Source: Hydrogenophilus thermoluteolus | GTDB taxonomy: Bacteria; Pseudomonadota; Gammaproteobacteria; Burkholderiales; Rhodocyclaceae | Direction: 5' to 3' | Length of the DNA: 64,000 nucleotides | NCBI RefSeq assembly: GCF_003574215.1 | Contig: NZ_AP018558.1 | Coordinates: 151,001 to 215,000 of the forward strand | Shown here: piece by piece, positions 56,995-64,000 of the stretch | How the letters are laid out: the number at the start of each line of letters is the position of its first letter | Numbering within the stretch: the first letter of the stretch is position 1 | Made by a program: the position numbers and the translations under genes | The notes under the pieces: generated by a model | The model's input: only the letters and a program-made list of their open reading frames with translations | Told to the model about the DNA's origin: nothing | The model's database searches: none

Positions 56995-57807
56995 ATGAGT
57001 CGAATCGACGCATGGCGGGCCGCTGCCGAAACGAAGATGCGCTCGCCGAAGAGTTGGTGGCGCTTTGCTGCGCCCAAGGAGTTCTTCTGGCTCACGGGAA
57101 AACTGGTCCCTTGGTTTGGCTGGGCGGCGGTGCTGTTGGCTGTCGTGGGGCTCTACGCAGCTTTTTTCGTGGCGCCGTCCGATTTTCGTCAGGGAGAGGT
57201 CTATCGCGTGATTTACATCCACGTTCCGGCCGCGTGGATGAGTATGATCATCTATTTGGCGATGGCGTTCTGGGGGATCGTGGGGTTGACCCTCAACACG
57301 CGCGTCTCGTTCATTCTCGCGCACGCGCTCGCTCCGACGGGCGCGCTTTGGTGTTTCGTCGCGCTTTGGACCGGTGCCCTTTGGGGCAAGCCCACGTGGG
57401 GAACTTACTGGGCGTGGGATGCTCGAATGACCTCGCAGTTGCTGCTGATGTTCCTTTATTTGGGATACATCGCGCTCGTGCGCAGCATCGAGGATCCTCG
57501 GCGTGCCGATCGGGCCGGAGCGATCCTGGCGATCGTCGGTTCGATCAACGTGCCGATCATCTATTTTTCGGTGCAGTGGTGGAATACGTTGCACCAAGGC
57601 GCTTCGGTCAGTCTCACCAAAGCGCCGTCGATGGCAACCGTGATGCTGGTGACGATGCTCATCATGACCTTTGCCGCGTGGAGCTATTCGATCGCGGTGG
57701 CGTTGGCACGGGCGCGCAGCATGGTGTTGTTGCGGGAGGCGCATACCGACTGGGCGCAGAAAGCAGCGGCAGCCATGGTCGCGAAACGCGAAGCAGAAAA
57801 GGAGTAG
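56995..57807 (+). CDS. ccmC: Haem lyase/handling protein CcmC
   Basis: The 270-aa membrane protein loads haem onto CcmE. Six transmembrane helices and the WWD haem-handling domain are present (GALWGKPTWGTYWAWDARMT). Flanking histidines lie in IYIHVPAAWMSM and YFSVQWWNTLHQGASVS. ATG 56995 has an AAGGAAGG site just upstream. An N-terminal extension of about 25 residues precedes the first helix. Confidence 0.94.
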   Translation: MSRIDAWRAAAETKMRSPKSWWRFAAPKEFFWLTGKLVPWFGWAAVLLAVVGLYAAFFVAPSDFRQGEVYRVIYIHVPAAWMSMIIYLAMAFWGIVGLTLNTRVSFILAHALAPTGALWCFVALWTGALWGKPTWGTYWAWDARMTSQLLLMFLYLGYIALVRSIEDPRRADRAGAILAIVGSINVPIIYFSVQWWNTLHQGASVSLTKAPSMATVMLVTMLIMTFAAWSYSIAVALARARSMVLLREAHTDWAQKAAAAMVAKREAEKE

Positions 57808-57811
57808 CAGG

Positions 57812-58018
57812 ATGGAATGGGGCTCTTGGTCGGCGTTCTGGGCGATGGGTGGAAAAGCGCCGTTCGTGTGGGGGAGCTATTTCGTGACCTTTGCGCTGAT
57901 TGCGTTCGAGGTGTTTCAGCTTCGCCGTTTGGCGCGGCACGCGGCCGCGCGCGTGGCCCATGCGGCAGAATGGGAAACGCTCGATGAGCCAGTGCAACCC
58001 ACGGAGACGACGCGATGA
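57812..58018 (+). CDS. ccmD: Haem exporter protein CcmD
   Basis: This 68-aa protein has a single transmembrane helix (APFVWGSYFVTFALIAFEVF) preceded by a short periplasmic start and followed by a basic cytosolic tail (QLRRLARHAAAR), the normal CcmD plan. It stabilises the CcmABC complex and is needed to release holo-CcmE. It starts 4 bp after ccmC and overlaps ccmE by 4 bp. The site AAGGAG upstream supports ATG 57812. Confidence 0.9.
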   Translation: MEWGSWSAFWAMGGKAPFVWGSYFVTFALIAFEVFQLRRLARHAAARVAHAAEWETLDEPVQPTETTR

Positions 58019-58461
58019 GTCCGCGCAAGAAACGTTTGGCTTTGATCCTGGCCGGGGTGGCGCTACTGGCAAGCGCGGTGGCGCTGGTGCTCTCGGCATT
58101 CCAAGAAAACCTCGTCTTTTTCGTCACACCGAGCGACATCGCGCAGGGTAAGGCGCAAGAGGGGCGCTACTTTCGTGTGGGGGGGTTGGTCGAGGCCGGT
58201 TCGATTCAACGCGGTCCGGACGGAGTCACGGTGACCTTTCGGATCACCGATACCGCACATGCGCTTCCTGTCGTCTACCGCGGCGCACTGCCTGACCTCT
58301 TCGGTGAGAACCAAGGCGCAGTAGCCGAAGGGGTGCTTCGCCCCGACGGCGTATTTGAGGCGAAGAAGGTGCTGGCGAAGCACGACGAAACCTACATGCC
58401 CCCGGAAGCGTCCCACGCTGTCGACCAGGCGCAGCGGGCGGCGCAAAGCCTGAAGGAGTGA
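58015..58461 (+). CDS. ccmE: Periplasmic haem chaperone CcmE
   Basis: The 148-aa membrane-anchored protein carries haem to the CcmF/H lyase. It has an N-terminal signal anchor (LALILAGVALLASAVALVLS) and an OB-fold. The histidine that forms the covalent haem bond lies in VLAKHDETYMPPE, with the typical Tyr four residues later. The other family segments FFVTPSDIAQGKAQEGRYFR and FRITDTAHALPVVYRG are intact. It is translationally coupled to ccmD. Confidence 0.95.
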   Translation: MSPRKKRLALILAGVALLASAVALVLSAFQENLVFFVTPSDIAQGKAQEGRYFRVGGLVEAGSIQRGPDGVTVTFRITDTAHALPVVYRGALPDLFGENQGAVAEGVLRPDGVFEAKKVLAKHDETYMPPEASHAVDQAQRAAQSLKE

Positions 58462-58465
58462 CGGG

Positions 58466-60448
58466 ATGTTGGCGGAGTGGGGGCAGGTGCTTCTGGCGCT
58501 GGCGATTGCGGTTGCCGCGCTGCAGGCGTTTTTTGGTTTGGCTGGCGCGCAGCGCGGGCGGGTTGCGTGGATGGTCACGGCGCGGCGTGCGGCATTGGCG
58601 CAAGGTGCTGTGCTCGCCGCCGCGTTTGCGGTGCTCATCGCGCTCTTTCTGCGCAGCGATTTTTCGGTAGCGTTGGTCGCCCAAAACTCTTCGACATTGA
58701 CGCCCTGGTTTTACCAGGTGACCGCGGCATGGGGTAACCACGAAGGGTCGATGCTGATGTGGGCGGTGGCGCTCGCTGGCTGGAGTGCCGCAGTGGCGTG
58801 GCGGTCGCAAGCGCTCACTGAAGCGATGCGCGCGCGTGTCGTTGGGGTGTTGGGGCTGGTCAGTTTCGGGTTTCTGCTTTTTCTGACGCTTACCTCCAAC
58901 CCCTTCTCGCGCTTGGTGCCAGCGCCAGAACAAGGGCGAGACCTCAATCCGCTGCTGCAAGACCCGGGCATGATCATCCACCCGCCGCTGCTGTACATGG
59001 GCTACGTCGGTACTGCGGTCACCTTCGCGTTTGCGATCGCCGCGCTGCTTTCCGGGCGTATGGACGCGGCGTGGTCGCGCTGGGCACGGCCATGGGCGCT
59101 CACCGCGTGGCTCTTTCTCACTTTGGGCATCATGGTCGGTTCGTGGTGGGCCTATTACGAACTCGGTTGGGGGGGCTGGTGGTTCTGGGACCCCGTGGAA
59201 AACGCCTCGTTCATTCCGTGGCTGGTGATGACCGCGTTCATCCATTCGATCATCGTCACCGAAAAGCGTGGCGCGTTTCGCGCTTGGACCGTCCTTTTGG
59301 CGATCGCCGCGTTTTCTCTGTCGCTGTTGGGGACGTTTCTGGTCCGTTCCGGCGTGATTACTTCGGTCCATGCGTTTGCCTCCGACCCGTCGCGCGGCCT
59401 TTTCATTCTGGGGTTGCTGGCGGTAACGGTCGGGGTGTCGCTCGCGCTCTTCGCTTGGCGTGCGCCAATGCTCGCAGGCGGTGGCGCGTTCGGTTGGTTT
59501 TCGCGGGAAGCGACGCTTCTGGTCAATAACGTCTTGATGAGTGCGGCGGCGCTTGCCGTCCTGTTGGGCACCGTCTATCCGCTGTTGATGGATGCGTTGG
59601 GGCTTGGCAAGCTCTCAGTGGGCGAACCCTACTTCGTTGCGGTCTTCGTCCCGCTGATGACACCAGCGGTGTTCTTCATGGCGATATCCCCGTTCTTGCG
59701 CTGGAAACAGGACGATTGGCGACGGCTGAGCAAGCGCCTGGTGCTCGATTTCGTGGTGACGGCATCGGCGGCGCTGGCGTTGCTGGCGGCGGCCGACCAC
59801 GTGACCTTGCGCGCGTGGCTGGGGCTCTGGCTCACGCTCTGGGTCACTTGGGGCAGTGCCCGGTTACTCTGGGAGCGGCTGCAGAACCGCGCGGAAGGTC
59901 AGAGCATTTCTGAGCGGCTCTCCCGCATCCCCGGTTCGTGGTGGGGGATGTGGTTGGCCCATTTGGGCGTTGGCGTCTTCATCATGGGTGCGACCCTCCT
60001 GGGTGCGTTCGAAGCGCGGCTCGACGTCAAAATGGCGCCGGGGCAGGTCGCGGAGCTGGCCAGCTATCGGTTCCGCTTCCAAGGCGTCGAAGAAAAACCA
60101 GGGCCGAACTACACCGCGATGCGTGGGACGATCGTGGTCACGACAGCGGACGGAAAACCCGTCGCGGTGCTGCACCCCGAAAAACGCAACTACCATTTCT
60201 CCGCGATGCCGATGACCGAAGCGGCAATCGACACCACATGGCGGCGGGACATCTACGTATCGCTGGGCGACCCGGTGAACGAAAGTGAGTGGGTGGTGAT
60301 GCTCTTCTATAAGCCGATGGTGCTCTTTCTCTGGCTTGGCCCGTTGCTGATGGCGGTGGGTGGGGCCGTTGCCGCGCTCGACCGCCGCTACCGGCGGCAA
60401 CGGGCCCATCTGGCGGTACCTGCTGGCGCAGTGGGGGTGCGGGTGTGA
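58466..60448 (+). CDS. ccmF: Cytochrome c haem lyase subunit CcmF
   Basis: At 660 aa and with about 15 transmembrane helices this is a full-length CcmF. The WWD domain is GWGGWWFWDPVENAS, and conserved histidines lie in AWGNHEGSMLMW, PGMIIHPPLLYMGYVG, MTAFIHSIIVTEKRG and VITSVHAFASDPSRG. It ligates haem to apocytochrome c together with CcmH/CcmI. It begins 4 bp after ccmE. An 85-bp gap follows before ccmG, in which I see no terminator. Confidence 0.96.
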   Translation: MLAEWGQVLLALAIAVAALQAFFGLAGAQRGRVAWMVTARRAALAQGAVLAAAFAVLIALFLRSDFSVALVAQNSSTLTPWFYQVTAAWGNHEGSMLMWAVALAGWSAAVAWRSQALTEAMRARVVGVLGLVSFGFLLFLTLTSNPFSRLVPAPEQGRDLNPLLQDPGMIIHPPLLYMGYVGTAVTFAFAIAALLSGRMDAAWSRWARPWALTAWLFLTLGIMVGSWWAYYELGWGGWWFWDPVENASFIPWLVMTAFIHSIIVTEKRGAFRAWTVLLAIAAFSLSLLGTFLVRSGVITSVHAFASDPSRGLFILGLLAVTVGVSLALFAWRAPMLAGGGAFGWFSREATLLVNNVLMSAAALAVLLGTVYPLLMDALGLGKLSVGEPYFVAVFVPLMTPAVFFMAISPFLRWKQDDWRRLSKRLVLDFVVTASAALALLAAADHVTLRAWLGLWLTLWVTWGSARLLWERLQNRAEGQSISERLSRIPGSWWGMWLAHLGVGVFIMGATLLGAFEARLDVKMAPGQVAELASYRFRFQGVEEKPGPNYTAMRGTIVVTTADGKPVAVLHPEKRNYHFSAMPMTEAAIDTTWRRDIYVSLGDPVNESEWVVMLFYKPMVLFLWLGPLLMAVGGAVAALDRRYRRQRAHLAVPAGAVGVRV

Positions 60449-60533
60449 CCGCCGTTGTCGATCGCGGTGGCGATTGGTTTGAGTGGGATCGTTCGCTCGT
60501 AGCGGGGTTGCGACTTCGAAGAGGAGCCTATTG

Positions 60534-61124
60534 ATGCGCTGGAAATATGTGGTACCGCTGGTGGTGTTCCTGGGGCTCGTCGTGCTCTTTGCGGTTGGCT
60601 TTCGCCTGAACCCCCGTGAGATCCCGTCTCCACTCATTGGCAAACCCGCGCCCCATTTCACCTTGCCGCGCTTTGCGGAACCCGCTGTCACCGTGACGCC
60701 TGCGGCATGGGCAGGAAAGCCCTATTTGCTCAACGTCTGGGCGACGTGGTGCGTTTCGTGCCGCCAAGAGCACCCGATGCTGATGCGCCTCAAACAAGAG
60801 GGGGTGCGCATCATCGGCTTCAACTATAAAGAGATTCGCGGCGATGCCGGACTCGACGCGCGCAAATTGTCTCCGGAAGCCGAAGCGCAATTGGCGTGGC
60901 AGCGTATTGGCGCGTGGCTGAAAACGGGCGGCGACCCCTACGCCGATCTGGTAGTTGATCTCACCGGCCGTGCTGCGATCGATTACGGCGTCTATGGCAC
61001 GCCCGAAACCTTCTTCATCGACGCCAAAGGGGTGATCCGCTACAAGCACATCGGGCCGATCACACCAGAAGTTTGGCAGGATCAGTTGCGCGCCAAATGG
61101 TTGGCGCTCCAGGAGGGGTCATGA
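60534..61124 (+). CDS. ccmG: Thiol:disulfide oxidoreductase CcmG/DsbE
   Basis: This membrane-anchored thioredoxin-like protein (196 aa) has an N-terminal anchor (YVVPLVVFLGLVVLFAVGF) and the active site WATWCVSCRQEHP. The CcmG-specific acidic insert and the cis-Pro loop YGVYGTPETFFIDAKG are also present. It reduces apocytochrome c or CcmH cysteines in the periplasm. The ATG at 60534 has a GAGGAG site 8 nt upstream. The stop overlaps the ccmH start (ATGA). Confidence 0.95.
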   Translation: MRWKYVVPLVVFLGLVVLFAVGFRLNPREIPSPLIGKPAPHFTLPRFAEPAVTVTPAAWAGKPYLLNVWATWCVSCRQEHPMLMRLKQEGVRIIGFNYKEIRGDAGLDARKLSPEAEAQLAWQRIGAWLKTGGDPYADLVVDLTGRAAIDYGVYGTPETFFIDAKGVIRYKHIGPITPEVWQDQLRAKWLALQEGS

Positions 61125-61708
61125 GGCGGTGCGTGCAGTCTCTGTTGGCAGTCCTGAGGCGGTACGCGGCGGGCCGCTTTCGCGTCGACGCGACGCTGGG
61201 TTGGCTGTTGATTGCAATTGCTTTCAGCGCGGTGGCGCAGAGTTGGGCTGCCGCGCCAGCCGCGGAGCAACGCGCGCAACCGTTACACGATCCTGAACTC
61301 GAACGGCGCGCACTGGCTTTGGGGCACCGGCTACGCTGTGTGGTTTGCCAAAACCAGTCGATTGCCGAATCGAACGCCGAATTGGCGCACGATTTGATGA
61401 ACCAAGTACGCACCATGCTGCAAGCAGGGAAAAGCGAACAGGAGATCGTCGATTTTCTCGTTGCGCGCTATGGTGAGTTCGTGCTCTTCGAACCCCCTTT
61501 CGATGCGCGCACGCTCTTGCTTTGGGTCGGCCCTTTCGCATTGGCGGCGCTGGGGCTCTTCGGGTTATGGTCTGGCTTACGGCGGCGCCAGCAGCAAAGT
61601 GGCGTGGGAGCCACCCTCGACGAGGCGGCCAAGGCGCAGGCCGACGCGTTGCTGGCTGGTGATTCCCCCAGTAAAACGGAAACGCGCGTAGCAAAGGAAT
61701 CCTCGTGA
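61121..61708 (+). CDS. ccmH: Cytochrome c maturation protein CcmH
   Basis: The 195-aa protein carries the CcmH/CycL redox motif LRCVVCQNQSIAESNA, followed by a transmembrane helix (LLLWVGPFALAALGLFGLW). It is the short N-terminal form, with the TPR part encoded separately as ccmI. The start ATG 61121 leaves about 25 basic residues before the signal helix (LGWLLIAIAFSAVAQSWAAA), so a later start is possible. The C-terminal cytoplasmic tail (about 50 aa) is somewhat longer than usual. Overlaps on both sides show coupling. Confidence 0.93.
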   Translation: MRRCVQSLLAVLRRYAAGRFRVDATLGWLLIAIAFSAVAQSWAAAPAAEQRAQPLHDPELERRALALGHRLRCVVCQNQSIAESNAELAHDLMNQVRTMLQAGKSEQEIVDFLVARYGEFVLFEPPFDARTLLLWVGPFALAALGLFGLWSGLRRRQQQSGVGATLDEAAKAQADALLAGDSPSKTETRVAKESS

Positions 61709-62625
61709 CCGCATGGATACTCTTGAGTGTCGCAACCGCGCTTGGCGTGTTGCTCTTCGTGCTGTGGCCGCTCATGCGCGGTGTGCGAACCCGTACGCCG
61801 GTAAGCCACCGCGACGCCGTGATTGCTGCGCTCCAGGCGGAAAAAGCGCAGCTCGAAGCCGATCACCGCGCCGGGCGGATCGACGACGACGCGTTTCGTC
61901 TCGCGCTCGATGAGCTTCGCGCCCGGATCTTGGCCGAGACGGCTGCGGCGGAAACGACTGCGCAGGCAACGCCCGGCGACGAAGTTCCGGATAGCGGGCA
62001 GAAGCTCGTGCATGATGCAGCGCAACCGGGGTGGGCAGTCGGTGCGCTGGGAATGGCACTCTTTTCCGCAGCCGCGTTTTACCTTGTGGTGGGATCGCCC
62101 CAATGGGCCGATGATGCCCGGGTGGTTGCTGCCACGCAGGCCGCGCGCACTGTCAATCAGAACGGCGGCATCACGCCCGAGCGCATCCGCCAACTGGTGG
62201 CGCGCTTGGCTGAACGCTTGGCGCAGCAACCGGACGATGTACCGGGGTGGCGGATGCTGGCGCGCTCCTACATGGTGCTGGAAGATGCCGAGGCAGTGCA
62301 GGCGACGTGGCGCGCCATTGGCGACAAAATTCCCGCGGATCCCAACGTCTTGCTCGATTGGGGCGAACTGCTCGCAGCGGCGAATGGTGGCTTCAACGGC
62401 GATGCGGTCAAGCTGATCAAGCAGGCCGTCGAACTTGCGCCGCAATCACCCCGCGCGCTTGCGCTCGCAGGGGCAGCCGCGTCTGCGAACGACGACCCGG
62501 CAACCGCGATTCGTTACTGGGAGCAGCTCTTGCCACTCACCGAAGGAAACGAAGAGGCCCACCAAGCCGTTGCTGCGGCGATTGCCGAAGAGCGTCAGAA
62601 ATTATCCGCAAAAGGGAATAAATAG
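61705..62625 (+). CDS. ccmI: Cytochrome c maturation protein CcmI
   Basis: The 306-aa protein has two transmembrane helices: WILLSVATALGVLLFVLWPL at the N-terminus and LGMALFSAAAFYLVVG at about 110-128. The cytoplasmic loop between them holds a leucine-zipper-like helix (IDDDAFRLALDELRARILAE). The periplasmic TPR domain (GGITPERIRQLVARLAERLA, WRMLARSYMVLEDAEAVQAT, AVELAPQSPRALALAGAAAS) binds apocytochrome c. The start is GTG 61705, overlapping the ccmH stop (GTGA). It ends the ccm operon; the next gene is convergent 29 bp away. Confidence 0.93.
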   Translation: MTAWILLSVATALGVLLFVLWPLMRGVRTRTPVSHRDAVIAALQAEKAQLEADHRAGRIDDDAFRLALDELRARILAETAAAETTAQATPGDEVPDSGQKLVHDAAQPGWAVGALGMALFSAAAFYLVVGSPQWADDARVVAATQAARTVNQNGGITPERIRQLVARLAERLAQQPDDVPGWRMLARSYMVLEDAEAVQATWRAIGDKIPADPNVLLDWGELLAAANGGFNGDAVKLIKQAVELAPQSPRALALAGAAASANDDPATAIRYWEQLLPLTEGNEEAHQAVAAAIAEERQKLSAKGNK

Positions 62626-62654
62626 CGCGCACGCAACGCCCCCGTTCGGCCAGC

Positions 62655-63911
62655 TCAACCCGCGGAATCAGAAGGCAAATTGCGGTTCTCTTCCCTTTGT
62701 GTCGGGGCAGTTTCCTCGCGTAACGACGCAAAGGGCTGCGCCAACGCGTGCGCAGCGGGCCGAAGCTGCTCGGGGAGCCATCGTGCGCCTGGGGTCTGCG
62801 CATGTTGGCGCCACGCATCGAGGTCGAGCGCAAACGCAGCCAGAACGTGCGCCGGTGACAACACCTGCGGTGCGATCGCAGCCAGCCATGCGCCCTTTTC
62901 GCTGCGCTCGATCCATCCACGCGCCGTCAGCGCATCCAGCAGCCGTTCGCACTCGTGCGGGGGCAACTGCGCAGCGTGCCACAGCTCCTCTTGATCGACT
63001 GTCTTGCCCACCTTCTGCGCAGCCCACAACGTTTCCAGGATCGTGAATGCAGCCAACGCCTCATACCCCGGAAAGTGCGGCATGCTTTTGATCTCCGCGT
63101 TGGTCTCTTCGAACGCCGCGGCGGCAACCGCACCGCTCAAAATCAGCAGCCAGAGCGAATAGAGCCAGAGCAAGAAGATCGGCAACGTGGCAAACGCGCC
63201 GTAGATCAACGTATAGGTGGGGATGGTGGCGACGAACCAACCAAACCCCTTCTGCAGCAACAGAAAGAGCACCGCCACGATCAGACCGGCGGTTGCCGCG
63301 ATTCGACCCCGCACGGGGTGGTGCGGGACGGCATAATAAAGAAAACTGAAGAAGAGCCACAAGAGCGAGAGCGGCACGAAGACGGCGAGCACCTGGTCCG
63401 ACCAAGACGCGTGGCCAGCGAATTCGGACGCCTCTTGCGCCAATGCACGTGCCGCGGCGATGCTGCCGCCGACAAGAAGTGGTCCCGCGGTCAAGACGAA
63501 CCAGTAGAGCGTCAGCCGCCTGGCCCAACCCCGGGCGCGCCGCGCATTCCAGATGCGGTTGAAGACATCTTCGACGGTCGCGAGCAGCAACACCGACGTG
63601 AAAACCAGCATCGTGGAGCCCAACGCGGTGAGTTGCCCGGCATTGGTGGTAAACGCTTCGGCGTATTGGGTGATGATCGTCGCCGCCGCTTCCGGAAGCA
63701 GATTCGCAGTGAGAAATTCGCGCAGCGCCTCACCCAGCTTCGCGAACGCCGGCACCGTTCGGAAAAAGAGGATCGTCAAGGTGGCAACGGGCACCAGCGC
63801 CAACAGCGTGGTAAATGCGAGCCCTCCGGCAACCTCCCAGCAGTTGGTGGCCAAGAAGCGATCCGCGAAGCGGCGCGCGAACGCACGGCAGAATAGCGAA
63901 ACTGGGATCAT
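62655..63911 (-). CDS. YihY/virulence factor BrkB family membrane protein
   Basis: The 418-aa inner membrane protein has six transmembrane helices and the YihY/BrkB signatures: LATNCWEVAGGLAFTTLLAL near the start and DVFNRIWNARRARGWARR. FFSFLYYAVPHHPVR and the helix TYTLIYGAFATLPIFLLWLY follow. The C-terminal 150 residues are cytoplasmic and look like a winged-helix region (EELWHAAQLPPHECERLLDA), which many but not all family members carry. The old name RNase BN is incorrect for this family; function is unknown. It converges on ccmI. Confidence 0.9.
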   Translation of the reverse strand: MIPVSLFCRAFARRFADRFLATNCWEVAGGLAFTTLLALVPVATLTILFFRTVPAFAKLGEALREFLTANLLPEAAATIITQYAEAFTTNAGQLTALGSTMLVFTSVLLLATVEDVFNRIWNARRARGWARRLTLYWFVLTAGPLLVGGSIAAARALAQEASEFAGHASWSDQVLAVFVPLSLLWLFFSFLYYAVPHHPVRGRIAATAGLIVAVLFLLLQKGFGWFVATIPTYTLIYGAFATLPIFLLWLYSLWLLILSGAVAAAAFEETNAEIKSMPHFPGYEALAAFTILETLWAAQKVGKTVDQEELWHAAQLPPHECERLLDALTARGWIERSEKGAWLAAIAPQVLSPAHVLAAFALDLDAWRQHAQTPGARWLPEQLRPAAHALAQPFASLREETAPTQREENRNLPSDSAG

Positions 63912-63958
63912 AGGATGATCTTACCGCGAAAACCGCTCAAGTTTTTTTCCCGATCGCC

Positions 63959-64000
63959 GATAATAGTGGAATCGTTACCCCAGTAGGAGACAGAAAAAAT
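63959..64000 (+). promoter_or_regulatory. Promoter and ribosome binding site of a gene starting at the right edge
   Basis: GATAAT (63959-63964) could be a -10 box, and TAGGAGA (63983-63989) a ribosome binding site. The window ends in AT; if the next base is G, a start codon would lie about 10 nt after the AGGAG. The gene itself is outside the window. Confidence 0.4.

Noticed and set aside
1..64000. tRNA, rRNA, CRISPR array, prophage or attachment sites.
   Set aside because: No cloverleaf-sized non-coding segment, regularly spaced direct repeats or phage genes were found; almost all sequence is occupied by recognised genes.

Overview
The window looks like chromosomal DNA of a GC-rich betaproteobacterium. 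The gene content would fit the Hydrogenophilales, possibly Hydrogenophilus, but that is an inference from protein similarity in memory, not a database result. Supporting signs are an incomplete PTS cluster (rpoN-hpf-ptsN-hprK), DUF1840 and DUF3683 proteins, a PACE efflux protein, a MurB/PyrE/PrfC housekeeping background and a complete System I cytochrome c maturation operon. I see no rRNA, tRNA, insertion sequence, prophage or CRISPR array. Coding density is very high; the longest gene-free stretches are about 230 bp (51850-52078 and 21555-21779), so no gap exceeds 300 bp.

Layout. 1-5.3 kb: a leftward set of alpha/beta hydrolase (cut by the window edge), cca, NDUFA9-like reductase and lytic transglycosylase, divergent from 5-formyl-THF cyclo-ligase. 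5.3-12.4 kb: one leftward block, recA-recX-lptB-rpoN-hpf-ptsN-hprK-ilvA. 12.5-16.8 kb: an RND efflux adaptor and pump. 16.7-21.6 kb (leftward): NamZ-type muramidase, then a periplasmic binding protein coupled to a PAS-GGDEF-EAL membrane protein. 21.8-28.2 kb: prfC, then a leftward branched-chain amino acid ABC operon (livGFHM plus livK). 28.4-32.7 kb: PACE protein, murB, Rpn-type nuclease, DUF1840, hpt, pyrE.

32.7-47.9 kb is the accessory centrepiece. A small two-component pair and three prepilin-like genes run rightward and meet, tail to tail, a leftward eight-gene MSHA-like type IV pilus machinery operon (MshM-, MshL-, MshN-, MshE-, MshG-, MshI-, MshJ- and MshK-like). The MshE-like ATPase keeps both 24-residue motifs of a c-di-GMP-binding MshEN domain. 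The pilus motor is therefore a plausible target of the c-di-GMP enzyme at 16.7-19.3 kb, whose pairing with a binding protein resembles NspS/MbaA of Vibrio cholerae.

47.9-64 kb: a 1298-residue FAD/Fe-S oxidoreductase; ahpC-ahpF with a LysR-type (OxyR-like) site and a possible attenuator; cfa; ccmABCDEFGHI; a YihY/BrkB membrane protein; and, at the right edge, a promoter and ribosome binding site for a gene that starts outside the window.
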